This document shows, piece by piece, positions 1 to 8,058 of a stretch of 64,000 bases of DNA. Positions within the stretch are counted from its first letter, which is position 1. Each line of letters opens with the position of its first letter. Both the position numbers and the translations under genes were made by a program. Location of the stretch: the NCBI RefSeq assembly GCF_003013405.1, contig NZ_PXZL01000012.1, positions 62,001 through 126,000 on the forward strand, read 5' to 3'. The stretch comes from Brevibacillus formosus. GTDB taxonomy: Bacteria; Bacillota; Bacilli; Brevibacillales; Brevibacillaceae. Under the pieces are notes generated by a model, which was not told where the DNA came from, ran no database searches, and saw only the letters and a program-made list of their open reading frames with translations.

Positions 1-937
1 TCCGATCGGTTTGCTGTTAATCAGCTTGGTTATGGGATTGGCGGCATCGATTTTTGGGACGGTTTCAAAAGCGCTGATGGGTGACTTGACTCCCGAGCAT
101 AAACGTTTTCGTGTGTTCTCGAATCGCTATCTTGCGAACAACCTAGGTTTCGCGATTGGTCCTATGCTTGGTGCTTTTTTGGGGATTTCCGGGAGCAATC
201 TGGCATTTATTCTGACTGCGGTATCAGTAGTGAGCTTTGCCGTCATTTTATTAGTGGCCTGTCGGAGATGTGGCGTAACCGATGATGGTGGGAGGAATGG
301 AGAGGTAGAGCGAGCCAGTTTGGCTGAGATCTGGCAGGTGCTCAGAAGGGATGTCGTCCTTCTTACATTTGTCACAGGCGGAATCCTGTTAGTGACGGTT
401 TACGGTCAGATGTCTGTTACGCTCTCCCAATACTTGCGGGAAAACTTCTCGGAGGGAGTCGCCTTGTTTGGAACATTGATGAGCGTCAACGGATTTACCG
501 TCTTGCTTTTGCAAATTCCTTTAACGAGGCTGGTTGAGCGGTATTCCTTGTTTGCGCGTATAGCAGGTGGTGCTGTATTGATGGCCATAGGGGAAGTCGG
601 CTTTGCTTTTTCGCCAGATTGGGCTTGGTTTATTACAGCAATGATCGTATTTACGCTCGGGGAAATCTTGATCGTACCGGCTGAATATGCACAAATCGAC
701 GTGATCAGTCCCGCAAACATGAGAGGGACTTACTATGGGGCACAAAGCGCAACGATGCTGGGCAGCTTCCTTGGACCATGGGCAGGTGGCATGGTGCTCA
801 CCGCATATGGTGGCCCCGTGATGTTCTTGGTTATGGCTGTATTAGCTCTGGTCAGCTTGATCTTTTATTGGTTGGGACGTAGATTGCATGAAAAGCGAAA
901 GCAGCTTACAAATGCGATTGCAGAGACTGCCATGTAG
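1..937 (+). CDS. MFS transporter, 5' end outside window
   Basis: This is the C-terminal part of a major facilitator superfamily permease, about 310 residues of a usual 400. The reading frame is open to the first base, so the true start lies upstream; the TTG at 11 is only the first possible start inside the window. Hydrophobic helices alternate with short loops, and a basic motif (TPEHKRFRVFS) follows the second visible helix as in motif A-type loops of MFS exporters. The substrate cannot be read from the sequence. A multidrug or sugar exporter of the YfmO/MdtH type is the closest guess. Confidence 0.85.
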   Translation, partial: PIGLLLISLVMGLAASIFGTVSKALMGDLTPEHKRFRVFSNRYLANNLGFAIGPMLGAFLGISGSNLAFILTAVSVVSFAVILLVACRRCGVTDDGGRNGEVERASLAEIWQVLRRDVVLLTFVTGGILLVTVYGQMSVTLSQYLRENFSEGVALFGTLMSVNGFTVLLLQIPLTRLVERYSLFARIAGGAVLMAIGEVGFAFSPDWAWFITAMIVFTLGEILIVPAEYAQIDVISPANMRGTYYGAQSATMLGSFLGPWAGGMVLTAYGGPVMFLVMAVLALVSLIFYWLGRRLHEKRKQLTNAIAETAM

Positions 938-941
938 CTTC

Positions 942-970
942 TTGCCTATTGATTGTGATTGCCGTATAAT
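942..970 (+). promoter_or_regulatory. Probable sigma-A promoter of the bpsA leader
   Basis: TTGCCT at 942-947 and TATAAT at 965-970 are separated by 17 bp. The -10 is perfect. Transcription would start near 977 and enter the structured leader upstream of bpsA. No better promoter is seen between here and the bpsA start. Confidence 0.6.
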
Positions 971-1014
971 GGGAAGTATCTTTTTCAAAAGGGGACGTTT
1001 TGATGTCGGTGTGT

Positions 1015-1122
1015 GTTCTTAACTAAGCAATTGGATAGGGTACTCCCAGTATTTTAGCAAAAACTACATTTCATGTAGGCTTATTTGCTGTGGAAAAAGG
1101 GAGGCCTTGATTAGTTAAGAAC
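1015..1122 (+). ncRNA. Structured RNA domain, candidate leader aptamer or small RNA
   Basis: GTTCTTAACTAA (1015-1026) is exactly complementary to TTAGTTAAGAAC (1111-1122). Inside this closing stem lie CTCCC (1043-1047)/GGGAG (1099-1103), AGCAAA (1056-1061)/TTTGCT (1084-1089) and an apical hairpin CTACAT/ATGTAG (1064-1078). The result is a rod with an asymmetric internal loop. It sits between a good promoter and two terminators ahead of bpsA. I do not recognise it as a known riboswitch class. A 6S-like rod is possible, but the size is small for that family. Confidence 0.45.
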
Positions 1123-1160
1123 TTACGGTCATCCATCTACCCATTTGCTCGACTACGGGA

Positions 1161-1186
1161 ACCGTGCTCTTACGCACGGTTTTTTT
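1161..1186 (+). terminator. Intrinsic terminator in bpsA leader (first)
   Basis: ACCGTGC (1161-1167) pairs with GCACGGT (1174-1180), followed by a run of seven T. It lies inside the leader rather than after a gene, so it either ends a small RNA or acts as an attenuator. Confidence 0.75.
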
Positions 1187-1225
1187 GCGTGACTATCCAC
1201 GCGCACGTAGCGAACGTATGCCCTC

Positions 1226-1264
1226 AAGGCGGAGATGAACGAATGTTCATGCTCTGCCTTTTTT
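1226..1264 (+). terminator. Intrinsic terminator in bpsA leader (second)
   Basis: AAGGCGGAG-ATGAAC pairs with GTTCAT-g-CTCTGCCTT and is followed by TTTTTT. It is only about 45 bp before the bpsA start, which leaves no room for another promoter plus ribosome binding site. Read-through seems required for bpsA expression. Confidence 0.7.
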
Positions 1265-1308
1265 GCATGCATCGATGGGTCCATCCCTTTTGAAAAGAGG
1301 TTTTCTAC

Positions 1309-2481
1309 ATGAAAAATTATATCGAAGACACCTATAAACAAGTGCGTTTACAAGAAGGTCAACGAGTGATCGAACAGTTTCTACTCGCGTGTTATTTTCA
1401 TCCGGGTTTGCCTACGAAAGAGCTGGCAAGAAAAGTACTCTTGCCTGTACCTGTGGCAACTGCGATCAAAAAAGAGCTGATTAAGGCAGGTGCCATACAG
1501 CAGGGGAGCGGGGTGAGATGCACCGCAGAAGGGGAGGCGTACATTGAGCAAAAGCTAGGGTATGGTGGGCTGGATCGAGAGCTGTACGAGAAGCTAATGG
1601 GAGACGACGAAGCTTGGAAAACCGAGCTGGCTGACTTACAAGCGGAGATGGAGACGATTTTTGCTGGGCGTCCGCAAGTCGATGTACAGCTCGATCAGTC
1701 CAAATGCACAGTCGAGACGAGCTTGCGCAGGGCCATCCTATGCTTGCGGCATCAGAGCCTGGTGGGCAAAAAAATATTATGCGTCGGGGATGATGATTTG
1801 GTCAGCATCTCACTGGGGCTTTTGCTTAAGCGCTTGTTTCCAGGGAAGCAGCAACGTCCAGAGCAAATTGACGTAGTCGATATCGATGAGCGCTTTCTCC
1901 AATACATTACGGATGTGTCCAAGCAAAAAGAATTGGCGGTAGCCTGCCATCAGGCTGATTTGCGGCAGCCGCTGCCGAAGAAGCTGCAGGGTGGGTACGA
2001 TTGCTTTTTCACCGATCCACCTTACACGCTGCAAGGAATGGCTTTGTTTTTATCCCGCGGAATCAGTGGGCTGCAAAAGCGCAAAGGACTGTCCATCTTC
2101 CTGTCCTTTGCGCATAAATCGCCTGATTTCACGCTGAATATGCAACGGGAGTTCGTACTGGCAGGCTTGACCGTACGAGAGGTGCTCAGTCATTTCAATG
2201 AATACGAAGCGGCCCAAATGATTGGAAATAAGGGACAGATGATCGTGCTTACCACTACAGAGCTGACGGCTCCGACGATCAAGCATCCATTTCTGGAGTC
2301 GCTGTACACAGGCGAAGAAACTCCTTCCAAGCGCGAGTATCAATGCAAGCGTTGCAAAAGATCGATCCAGGTAGGGGCACAGGCAAAAATAGTGACAATC
2401 GAACAATTGAAAAAACGCGGCTGCCCTCGTTGCAAGCACCAGAGCTTTGAGCTGTTGTCCCGTCGGAGAGCACAAGACTGA
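1309..2481 (+). CDS. bpsA: Branched-chain polyamine synthase family protein (BpsA-like)
   Basis: The family transfers aminopropyl groups from decarboxylated S-adenosylmethionine to spermidine to give N4-bis(aminopropyl)spermidine. The 390-aa protein has an N-terminal winged-helix-like region (about 15-90), then a Rossmann methyltransferase-like core with GDDDLVSI and VVDIDERFLQ, and the family signature DPPYT (in CFFTDPPYT). The C-terminus adds a zinc-ribbon-like module with CKRC and CPRC pairs, which I do not associate with the archaeal enzyme. An ATG preceded by AAAAGAGG fits initiation. It stands alone behind an unusual terminator-bearing leader. The activity itself is inferred from family membership. 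Confidence 0.8.
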   Translation: MKNYIEDTYKQVRLQEGQRVIEQFLLACYFHPGLPTKELARKVLLPVPVATAIKKELIKAGAIQQGSGVRCTAEGEAYIEQKLGYGGLDRELYEKLMGDDEAWKTELADLQAEMETIFAGRPQVDVQLDQSKCTVETSLRRAILCLRHQSLVGKKILCVGDDDLVSISLGLLLKRLFPGKQQRPEQIDVVDIDERFLQYITDVSKQKELAVACHQADLRQPLPKKLQGGYDCFFTDPPYTLQGMALFLSRGISGLQKRKGLSIFLSFAHKSPDFTLNMQREFVLAGLTVREVLSHFNEYEAAQMIGNKGQMIVLTTTELTAPTIKHPFLESLYTGEETPSKREYQCKRCKRSIQVGAQAKIVTIEQLKKRGCPRCKHQSFELLSRRRAQD

Positions 2482-2534
2482 TTGTACGCAAGTGGGCATA
2501 TGGTAGTGGTGGAGGGGAGGGAGAATAAGATAAG

Positions 2535-2873
2535 ATGGCTTACGAAAAGGCGTTTTCTTTATTACGGATCGCGACGGGAATCTTGTTTTTCATCCATGGC
2601 ATAGCCAAACTGCAAAAAGGGATGGCTGCTGTTGTGACGACGTTTGGCGATCTCGGCTTGCCGGGGTGGCTGGCGTATCTGGTTTTGATCGTAGAATTGA
2701 TCGGCGGTCTCGCGCTGATCATCGGAGTCGGGGCGAGATATGCTGCCTGGGGATTAGCTGCAATCATGGCAGGAGCGATTGTGACGGTGAAATGGGAGAA
2801 AGGCTTTGTCGGCGGTTATGAGATGGATTTGATCCTGTTGCTTGTCACGATTTGTGTGGGTCTAAAAAGGTGA
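2535..2873 (+). CDS. DoxX family membrane protein
   Basis: A 112-aa, four-helix membrane protein of the DoxX/SURF4-like family, whose small bacterial members are linked to redox homeostasis, though the exact reaction is unclear. Visible signs are the N-terminal LLRIATGILFFIHGIAKL helix, typical of DoxX, and glycine-rich later helices (IVELIGGLALIIGVGARYAAWGLA). It follows bpsA by 53 bp on the same strand and may share its transcript. GGAGGGAGAATAAGATAAG upstream supplies the ribosome binding site. A strong bidirectional terminator follows. Confidence 0.85.
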   Translation: MAYEKAFSLLRIATGILFFIHGIAKLQKGMAAVVTTFGDLGLPGWLAYLVLIVELIGGLALIIGVGARYAAWGLAAIMAGAIVTVKWEKGFVGGYEMDLILLLVTICVGLKR

Positions 2874-2922
2874 AAAAGAGATCCGGCTGAACCTGTAAGC
2901 GGTCAGCTGGATCTCTTTTTTT
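2874..2922. terminator. Bidirectional terminator between doxX and helD
   Basis: AAAAAGAGATCC...GGATCTCTTTTTTT forms a long hairpin with T runs on both strands. It can end doxX rightward and helD leftward. Confidence 0.85.
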
Positions 2923-5281
2923 AAACAGACAGCTCGTAATACTCAGGAGAAACGTTATCTAAAAATGGACTTTTTTCACCCGAATAGTAAAGGTGAAGCT
3001 CGTGCATGGCACGTGTACATGCCGTGTAAAAAAGCTTGCGTTCACTTTCTTCGCCATAGCATGTGGCGGAAGCATCATAAAGAATGACCGCATCAAACTC
3101 GACTCCTTTTGCCAAGTAAGAGGGAATGATCAAGATTCCTTTCTCAAAGGAAAGAGTGGCGGGCTTGATCAAACGAATCGGCAATCTCTCCTGCAAAGCG
3201 TCATGAACGATTTGGGCTTCCTCTAGCGTTTTTGTGATAACAGCGATCGTCTGATGACCTCGATCGGTGAGTTCATGTATACGTGCTTCGATTTGATCGG
3301 CATGAGCTTGAGGTGATGTCACTTTGGTTAGTGTTGGCAAGCGGCCGTCGCGCATAAAAGGCTCAATCGTATGCCCATCTCGTAAAAGTTGTCGTGTAAA
3401 CAAAACGATAGGATAGGTGGAGCGGTAGCTTTTGGTCAGGACGAAGGTCTCCGTCTCTTCAGGCTCAAATAGGGATGTGACAGCCTCAAAGCTATTCTGG
3501 TGATACGCATGAGCGTAAATCGCCTGATTCCAGTCTCCCAGCACGGTCATTTTGGCACGGGGAAACAAGCTCTTAATGAGAGCGAACTGAAAGGCGGAGT
3601 AATCTTGGGCTTCATCGAGAAATACATGACGGACGAGGTTGTTCGTCTGTTTGCCCTCCAATCGTTCCTGCAAATACAAATAAGGAGGGATGTCTTCACA
3701 TGCCAAATACTGTTGCTCTAAATGCGCTGTTGTCTGCTCGCACACTGCGGGCCATTTGTCCAATCCATCATGTTGGAGAGTATTTGGCGCAAGCTTCCCG
3801 AGCAAGTCAGGTGACAAGAAGAGCTGGCGGTAAATAGCGCAAGTATCAATAAATTGAAGTTCCCGGATAAAATCGCGCAGAGGCTGAAGCTGCTTTTTGA
3901 CGATCCATGTGGCCAAGAGCTCCTGCTCGCGTTCGAAGTCATCGAAGGTATCCTCCCGAAACTGCTTTTTGCGGCGAAGGGATTGATAGGCAGCTACGTA
4001 AGCGTCTCGGTCAAGCAGCTCCATTTCATCTTCTACCCATGGTTTTGATCGTTCATGCTGTTCCAGTTTTTTCAGCTCTGTCAGCAGTGATTTCGCAACG
4101 AGTACCATCCGATTGGGGATCGGCAGACTTGTATCGAGAGAATAAAACAGCTCATGGATGTGAGCCGCACTGATTAGTGTCTGGTTTCTAAATGTAATGG
4201 GGCGAAACATGATTCCAGATTGTTTCAAGCTATTCGCGTATTCATCCATAGCCTGCAAAAACAAGGAGCTTGATTTGAAACGGATTCCTAAAAGCCTCGC
4301 CTCGTATCCAGACTGATCACTTGCTGTCAGTGCATACTCCATCTGTTCAAGCGGGTTTTCCAGGCGGAAGTCGTCACCTAGACGATGCTCCGCGTATTCC
4401 TGAAAGGTCGTTTGCTGCATATTTTCCTCGCCGAGCTCAGGAAGAACGGTCGAGACATAGCTGTTAAACAAAGAATTGGGCGAAAATAAGACGATTTGCT
4501 CTGCGGTCAACGTCTTGCGGTAACGGTATAACAAATAAGCGATTCGTTGCAAAGCCGCAGACGTTTTTCCGCTACCCGCAGCTCCAGAGACGATGACGAG
4601 TCGGCTGCGTTCGTTGCGGATGATGCGGTTTTGATCCCGTTGGATCGTGGCCACGATGCTTTTCATCTGGGAGTCAGCCTGTTTGCCGAGCACCTCCTGA
4701 AGCAGTTCGTCGCCGATCGTCACGCCCGTATCAAACAGGTGCAGCAATTTGCCGTTGCGAATGATGTATTGTCTTTTGCACGTAATCTCTCCATTTATGC
4801 TTCCGCTTGGGGTATTGTACGCTGCCGGCCCCGGCGGGTAGTCGTAGTACAGACTGGAGATCGGAGCGCGCCAGTCGTAGACGAGAAATTCCTCGTCGTT
4901 TTTATCCAGCAAGGAAGCAATGCCGAGATAGATGGCTTCTGGCTTCGATTCCAGCTCTTCTTGAAAATCAATCCTGCCAAAATAGGGAGAGTGCAACAAT
5001 CGCTGCAACGTACGCAACTGATTTTGGGCATGGCGATGGATGCGTTCACGCTCGGACAGGACTTCCGCTTGCTGCTTGATACTGGCGTAAGTCTCGACAG
5101 CTTCGATGGCATCCTCGAAGTTGACTGTCACGTCGTCCCAAAAATGTTTGCGAATTCCGATGATATCCTCGCTCACGACATTCACATGCTCTTTGAGTTC
5201 ATCTATTCGGTTCTTTATCTCTGAGATGACTCGTTCAACACGTTGTTGTTCGTTTTGCCGATCTTGATCAGTCACGCTCAT
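2921..5281 (-). CDS. helD: HelD-type UvrD-like helicase, RNA polymerase recycling factor
   Basis: HelD proteins are superfamily 1 ATPases that pry open stalled RNA polymerase and release nucleic acids. This 786-aa protein has an N-terminal coiled coil (about 1-75, for the secondary channel), Walker A GAAGSGKT near residue 230, Walker B LDEAQD, the GDWNQAIY motif, LTKSYRST, KGVEFDAVILYD and TACTRAMHELHLYY (motif VI). I moved the start 16 codons inward to the ATG at 5279-5281 because AAGGAG lies just upstream of it and not of the longer form. The complete motif set argues for an active enzyme. Some family members give rifampicin tolerance; that is not testable here. Confidence 0.93.
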   Translation of the reverse strand: MSVTDQDRQNEQQRVERVISEIKNRIDELKEHVNVVSEDIIGIRKHFWDDVTVNFEDAIEAVETYASIKQQAEVLSERERIHRHAQNQLRTLQRLLHSPYFGRIDFQEELESKPEAIYLGIASLLDKNDEEFLVYDWRAPISSLYYDYPPGPAAYNTPSGSINGEITCKRQYIIRNGKLLHLFDTGVTIGDELLQEVLGKQADSQMKSIVATIQRDQNRIIRNERSRLVIVSGAAGSGKTSAALQRIAYLLYRYRKTLTAEQIVLFSPNSLFNSYVSTVLPELGEENMQQTTFQEYAEHRLGDDFRLENPLEQMEYALTASDQSGYEARLLGIRFKSSSLFLQAMDEYANSLKQSGIMFRPITFRNQTLISAAHIHELFYSLDTSLPIPNRMVLVAKSLLTELKKLEQHERSKPWVEDEMELLDRDAYVAAYQSLRRKKQFREDTFDDFEREQELLATWIVKKQLQPLRDFIRELQFIDTCAIYRQLFLSPDLLGKLAPNTLQHDGLDKWPAVCEQTTAHLEQQYLACEDIPPYLYLQERLEGKQTNNLVRHVFLDEAQDYSAFQFALIKSLFPRAKMTVLGDWNQAIYAHAYHQNSFEAVTSLFEPEETETFVLTKSYRSTYPIVLFTRQLLRDGHTIEPFMRDGRLPTLTKVTSPQAHADQIEARIHELTDRGHQTIAVITKTLEEAQIVHDALQERLPIRLIKPATLSFEKGILIIPSYLAKGVEFDAVILYDASATCYGEESERKLFYTACTRAMHELHLYYSGEKSPFLDNVSPEYYELSV

Positions 5282-5322
5282 GGTACCGCTCCTTTTTCGT
5301 TCCCCATTTTTGGCCTGAAGGT

Positions 5323-5351
5323 TTGACAATCGAAAGTGAATGTGGTACTAT
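5323..5351 (+). promoter_or_regulatory. Strong sigma-A promoter without an obvious gene
   Basis: TTGACA (5323-5328), 17-bp spacer, TACTAT (5346-5351). It points away from helD and into a non-coding stretch that ends in a terminator. A TATAAT on the opposite strand (5350-5355) overlaps it and may serve helD. Confidence 0.65.
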
Positions 5352-5357
5352 TATATT

Positions 5358-5497
5358 GGAGATAAAATAGTTACATATCGTTGATTGACCAACAGACCAA
5401 TTCTCATTTTATCACGTGAAAATTGGCTTTTCAACATGGTGAAGAAAAATACAGAGTGAAATGATAGGGAACTCCTTTAGGGGGTTCCCTATTTTGT
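5358..5497 (+). ncRNA. Candidate small RNA of about 140 nt
   Basis: The interval starts at the predicted start site of the consensus promoter at 5323-5351 and ends in a U-tailed hairpin. It has no open frame of more than a few codons and contains a CCAATT/AATTGG hairpin. The downstream gene lies on the opposite strand, so the transcript is not an mRNA leader. Confidence 0.4.
5464..5497 (+). terminator. Intrinsic terminator of the candidate small RNA
   Basis: ATAGGGAAC (5464-5472) pairs with GTTCCCTAT (5484-5492), followed by TTTTG. The T tract is better on the + strand than on the - strand. Confidence 0.65.
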
Positions 5498-5534
5498 TGC
5501 GGCTAAACTTGTCCGCCAAGCTTTCCAGTGAGAG

Positions 5535-6158
5535 CTACCCATATACGGGTTGTTCCCACCAGTCTATCGAAAAGTAAAAGGATATCTTCTCACCAATGTT
5601 TGGAACGCGAACAATGAGTGCCATTCCTGGTCCGAGAATCCACTGTCCGCCGGGGGTCGCCTCAACGGTGGAGGACGCCGGAATGATTCGCGTGGCAGTA
5701 TGGATGTGATCAGAAAAGGTATCCGTCATACCAGTGCCATGCAAAAGTTGCCCTTGGGCGGCGGGACAAGCGGGGAGTTGAACATAACCAGAGGTCACTT
5801 GACGTGAGAGAGTCGTACCTGTGATTGAGGAGACTTTGCCAAACAAGAAATGTGCTTCTATCGGGTGCGGGGATGGACTGGTGATCATCCAGTGATGGAC
5901 AAATAAATGAACACCGGAGCGTAAAGGATTCGACAAGGCGGCGATCCCGATAGCCCCATCGCCCACGATTATTTTTTCCGACTGCCCCATGAAGTATTTG
6001 CATTGATCCGCCATCGACATCGCATACGGAATGTGAACACTCCGATTCAGCTGTTCCGTAGCAGACGGAGTAGGAAACGGATAGTACCCCATCTGCATGT
6101 AGACATCTGGTATTGCGCTATAAAAGTACGAGGGGCGAGTATAGGAGGGCTTTGTCAT
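5535..6158 (-). CDS. Conserved hypothetical protein (possibly DUF6143 type)
   Basis: A 207-aa protein without a signal peptide or membrane segment, rich in aromatic residues, proline and glycine. It starts with a Tyr/Pro-rich region (YTRPSYFYSAIPDVYMQMGYYPF) and ends in a beta-rich domain (WILGPGMALIVRVPNIGEKISFYFSIDWWEQ). A strong AAGGAGAGG lies 6 bp before the ATG. The ending resembles what I recall of DUF6143 proteins of Bacillales, but this is from memory. The tyrosine-rich start would suit a spore-surface protein; that is speculation. Confidence 0.7.
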   Translation of the reverse strand: MTKPSYTRPSYFYSAIPDVYMQMGYYPFPTPSATEQLNRSVHIPYAMSMADQCKYFMGQSEKIIVGDGAIGIAALSNPLRSGVHLFVHHWMITSPSPHPIEAHFLFGKVSSITGTTLSRQVTSGYVQLPACPAAQGQLLHGTGMTDTFSDHIHTATRIIPASSTVEATPGGQWILGPGMALIVRVPNIGEKISFYFSIDWWEQPVYG

Positions 6159-6232
6159 GATTTCCTCTCCTTGTGAGTGGGGTAACTGCTAACCCTACAG
6201 CATATGGCAATCATTCATGGAGGGTGTCAGGA

Positions 6233-6268
6233 AGAAAAAAACAGACACCATTGTAGCTGGTGTCTGGA
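6233..6268 (-). terminator. Terminator of the first ECF sigma operon
   Basis: CAGACACCA...TGGTGTCTG hairpin followed, on the minus strand, by TTTTTTTC. It lies just after the stop of the exported protein at 6280. Confidence 0.8.
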
Positions 6269-6279
6269 CGAATTTTGGA

Positions 6280-6915
6280 TTACTTTTTCTGGGTAGGAAG
6301 ACGAACGCGATGGTATTGCTCCAGGCGGCCGTCTGAGTCGATGGACAGTGTAATTTGCTCCTTCTCAGCTTTAAAAGTAATATCGCTTAGCTCTCGTGTA
6401 AATCCGTTCGTATCTCCTGTGTCAATGGATTGGTTGCTAACGGTTTTAAACTGCTTCGTATTTTCACTGCCAAGTAGTTGGCTCATAAGCTCTTGACCAC
6501 GTTTCAGGTAGTAATCCTTTTGGCGGGACGTTACTTTCGCTGCGGGAAAGGGACCACCGTGATAGTGCAGCAAAATTCCTGTCGTACTGTCGAATTGCAC
6601 TTCGGCAAAACGTTTCCCTCTATCCGTTGCATTCCCTGTCTCGTGCAGGGTAAATGTCCATACTCCCCGAATGTCTCCTGATATTGATATGGGAGACTTA
6701 CGCATCCCCATGATTTTCCACGTTTTCAGCGAGGGCTCCACTTCAAGCAGCTTTTGAAAACTAGCCTCTACGAGAGCTGGTAACGATTCCTGCTTACTTG
6801 CATCACTTGGCTGCGTGGTGGGAGCATGCCCCGAACTTACAGTCGCGACTCCTGTCAAACCGATAACAGCTGCCAACAATAAACTGCCGATTGCTTGAAA
6901 AGGTTGTATTTTCAT
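6280..6915 (-). CDS. Exported protein of unknown function in ECF sigma operon
   Basis: A 211-aa protein with a signal sequence or membrane anchor (residues 7-28) and an extracellular part with PepSY/YcdB-like flavour: a stretch on side-chain interaction with a substrate-like metric (AEVQFDSTTGILLHYHGG, ITLSIDSDGRLEQYHRV). It starts 13 bp after the anti-sigma gene and ends at the operon terminator, so it is the third gene of the sigma/anti-sigma unit. It may be a cell-envelope target or an extra sensor. The family assignment is tentative. Confidence 0.75.
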   Translation of the reverse strand: MKIQPFQAIGSLLLAAVIGLTGVATVSSGHAPTTQPSDASKQESLPALVEASFQKLLEVEPSLKTWKIMGMRKSPISISGDIRGVWTFTLHETGNATDRGKRFAEVQFDSTTGILLHYHGGPFPAAKVTSRQKDYYLKRGQELMSQLLGSENTKQFKTVSNQSIDTGDTNGFTRELSDITFKAEKEQITLSIDSDGRLEQYHRVRLPTQKK

Positions 6916-6927
6916 GGTCGACCTCCT

Positions 6928-8058
6928 TTACTGTAACGAAATTTTTACTGCTTTATCCGGTTCTGCTTTCCCGCTCATATGCGGGATTAATTGGATGTAC
7001 GCGGGTTTTTCTTTGAAGGAAACGATAAGTTTTCGCGAAATCCCATTCTCGTCGTAATTAGTGCTTTCCTCCTCAATACGAATTTCCTTTCCATTGGGAT
7101 CGAGGAGAGTATACGACGGTTCATATAGCTTGTCGTCAGGTGGAGTTTCTTTTAGTACAACCGTTGTAGATACCGGTGTGAGTGTAACCTCTTTGACCTG
7201 AAATGCAAAATTACTCCGCAAGGTTTGGCTGATGTGAGGCGTCAGGGTCTTGCTGTCAATCTTCGTAAACGGCTTCACAACAGGAAGTTGCAGGTTCCAT
7301 GTGCTTTGTGCATTTTGATAGTCATATAACTGCGCCTGCATCGTAAACTGATCGGGCCAAGTGCCATTGAGAGTAATGATACTGACACCTGCGAACAAAT
7401 AATCCTCCATCTGTTTGACCTCACTGCTCCAGCCAGCTCCGGTGTTATCGATGGGCTCAGCCAAGGTAAAATCCTTTAGCACGATTCTTTCTGCGATTTC
7501 CTTGGCGGCTGCTTTTTCGGTCGTTTCGGGCATCTGAATCAAATAGCCAATACCCAATTGTATCCCATCGTAAAATACTTCGTTGACCGTAATTGTAATG
7601 CCATTGACGACTGCGCTTTGGTTGACTGCGGTAATTAGCCCTTTTTCGTTGGCGATTTGTAGAGTATCTTCTTGAAACAGTTCAAAGACAGAGCTGATGA
7701 GCGGTACATGTTTCAGTTTTTCTGCCCATGCGGGTGAGGAAAATCCGAGCGCCAGCAGGGTGAAAAGCAGGAAAGACGCAGCGCCTGCAGAGGCAATGAA
7801 AATCCTTTTCATGCGGAGACGGGGACTTGATGACTGCTCATGTGGCATGGTTGCGAATAAATGGCTTCTGATCCGTGCTACGGTTTCTTCGTCCGGGGTG
7901 TGTATTCTGTTTTCTCGTTCTAGCTGTTTGACGATGCCAATAAGTTCAGGAGCTTCATAGGCCAGAGCCCCGCTGCGCAACTCCGAATGAGGCGCTTCCA
8001 GCCACTTGGCAAAGCTCTCGATTTGTTCAGAAACAATCTCGTCTGGATTGCGGTTCAT
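6928..8058 (-). CDS. Anti-sigma factor, DUF4179 domain
   Basis: A 376-aa single-pass membrane protein. The cytoplasmic N-terminus (about 1-80) would hold the sigma factor, a helix spans about 85-110 (IFIASAGAASFLLFTLLALGF), and the extracellular part starts with the DUF4179-type segment (WAEKLKHVPLISSVFELF) followed by a beta-rich immunoglobulin-like region. It overlaps the sigma gene by 32 bp, the usual layout of cognate pairs. The signal sensed is unknown; relatives respond to envelope stress. Confidence 0.85.
   Translation of the reverse strand: MNRNPDEIVSEQIESFAKWLEAPHSELRSGALAYEAPELIGIVKQLERENRIHTPDEETVARIRSHLFATMPHEQSSSPRLRMKRIFIASAGAASFLLFTLLALGFSSPAWAEKLKHVPLISSVFELFQEDTLQIANEKGLITAVNQSAVVNGITITVNEVFYDGIQLGIGYLIQMPETTEKAAAKEIAERIVLKDFTLAEPIDNTGAGWSSEVKQMEDYLFAGVSIITLNGTWPDQFTMQAQLYDYQNAQSTWNLQLPVVKPFTKIDSKTLTPHISQTLRSNFAFQVKEVTLTPVSTTVVLKETPPDDKLYEPSYTLLDPNGKEIRIEEESTNYDENGISRKLIVSFKEKPAYIQLIPHMSGKAEPDKAVKISLQ

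Noticed and set aside
1015..1186. Leader of bpsA as a T-box, SAM, preQ1 or guanidine riboswitch, or as 6S RNA
   Set aside because: None of the sequence signatures of these classes is present (no AGGGTGGNACCGCG, no SAM-box core, no preQ1 pseudoknot). The 6S idea was kept only as an alternative, since the rod is too short and its identity cannot be shown by eye.
4547..5224. 225-codon frame on the + strand opposite helD
   Set aside because: Antisense to the conserved helicase coding region; no ribosome binding site and no recognisable motif.
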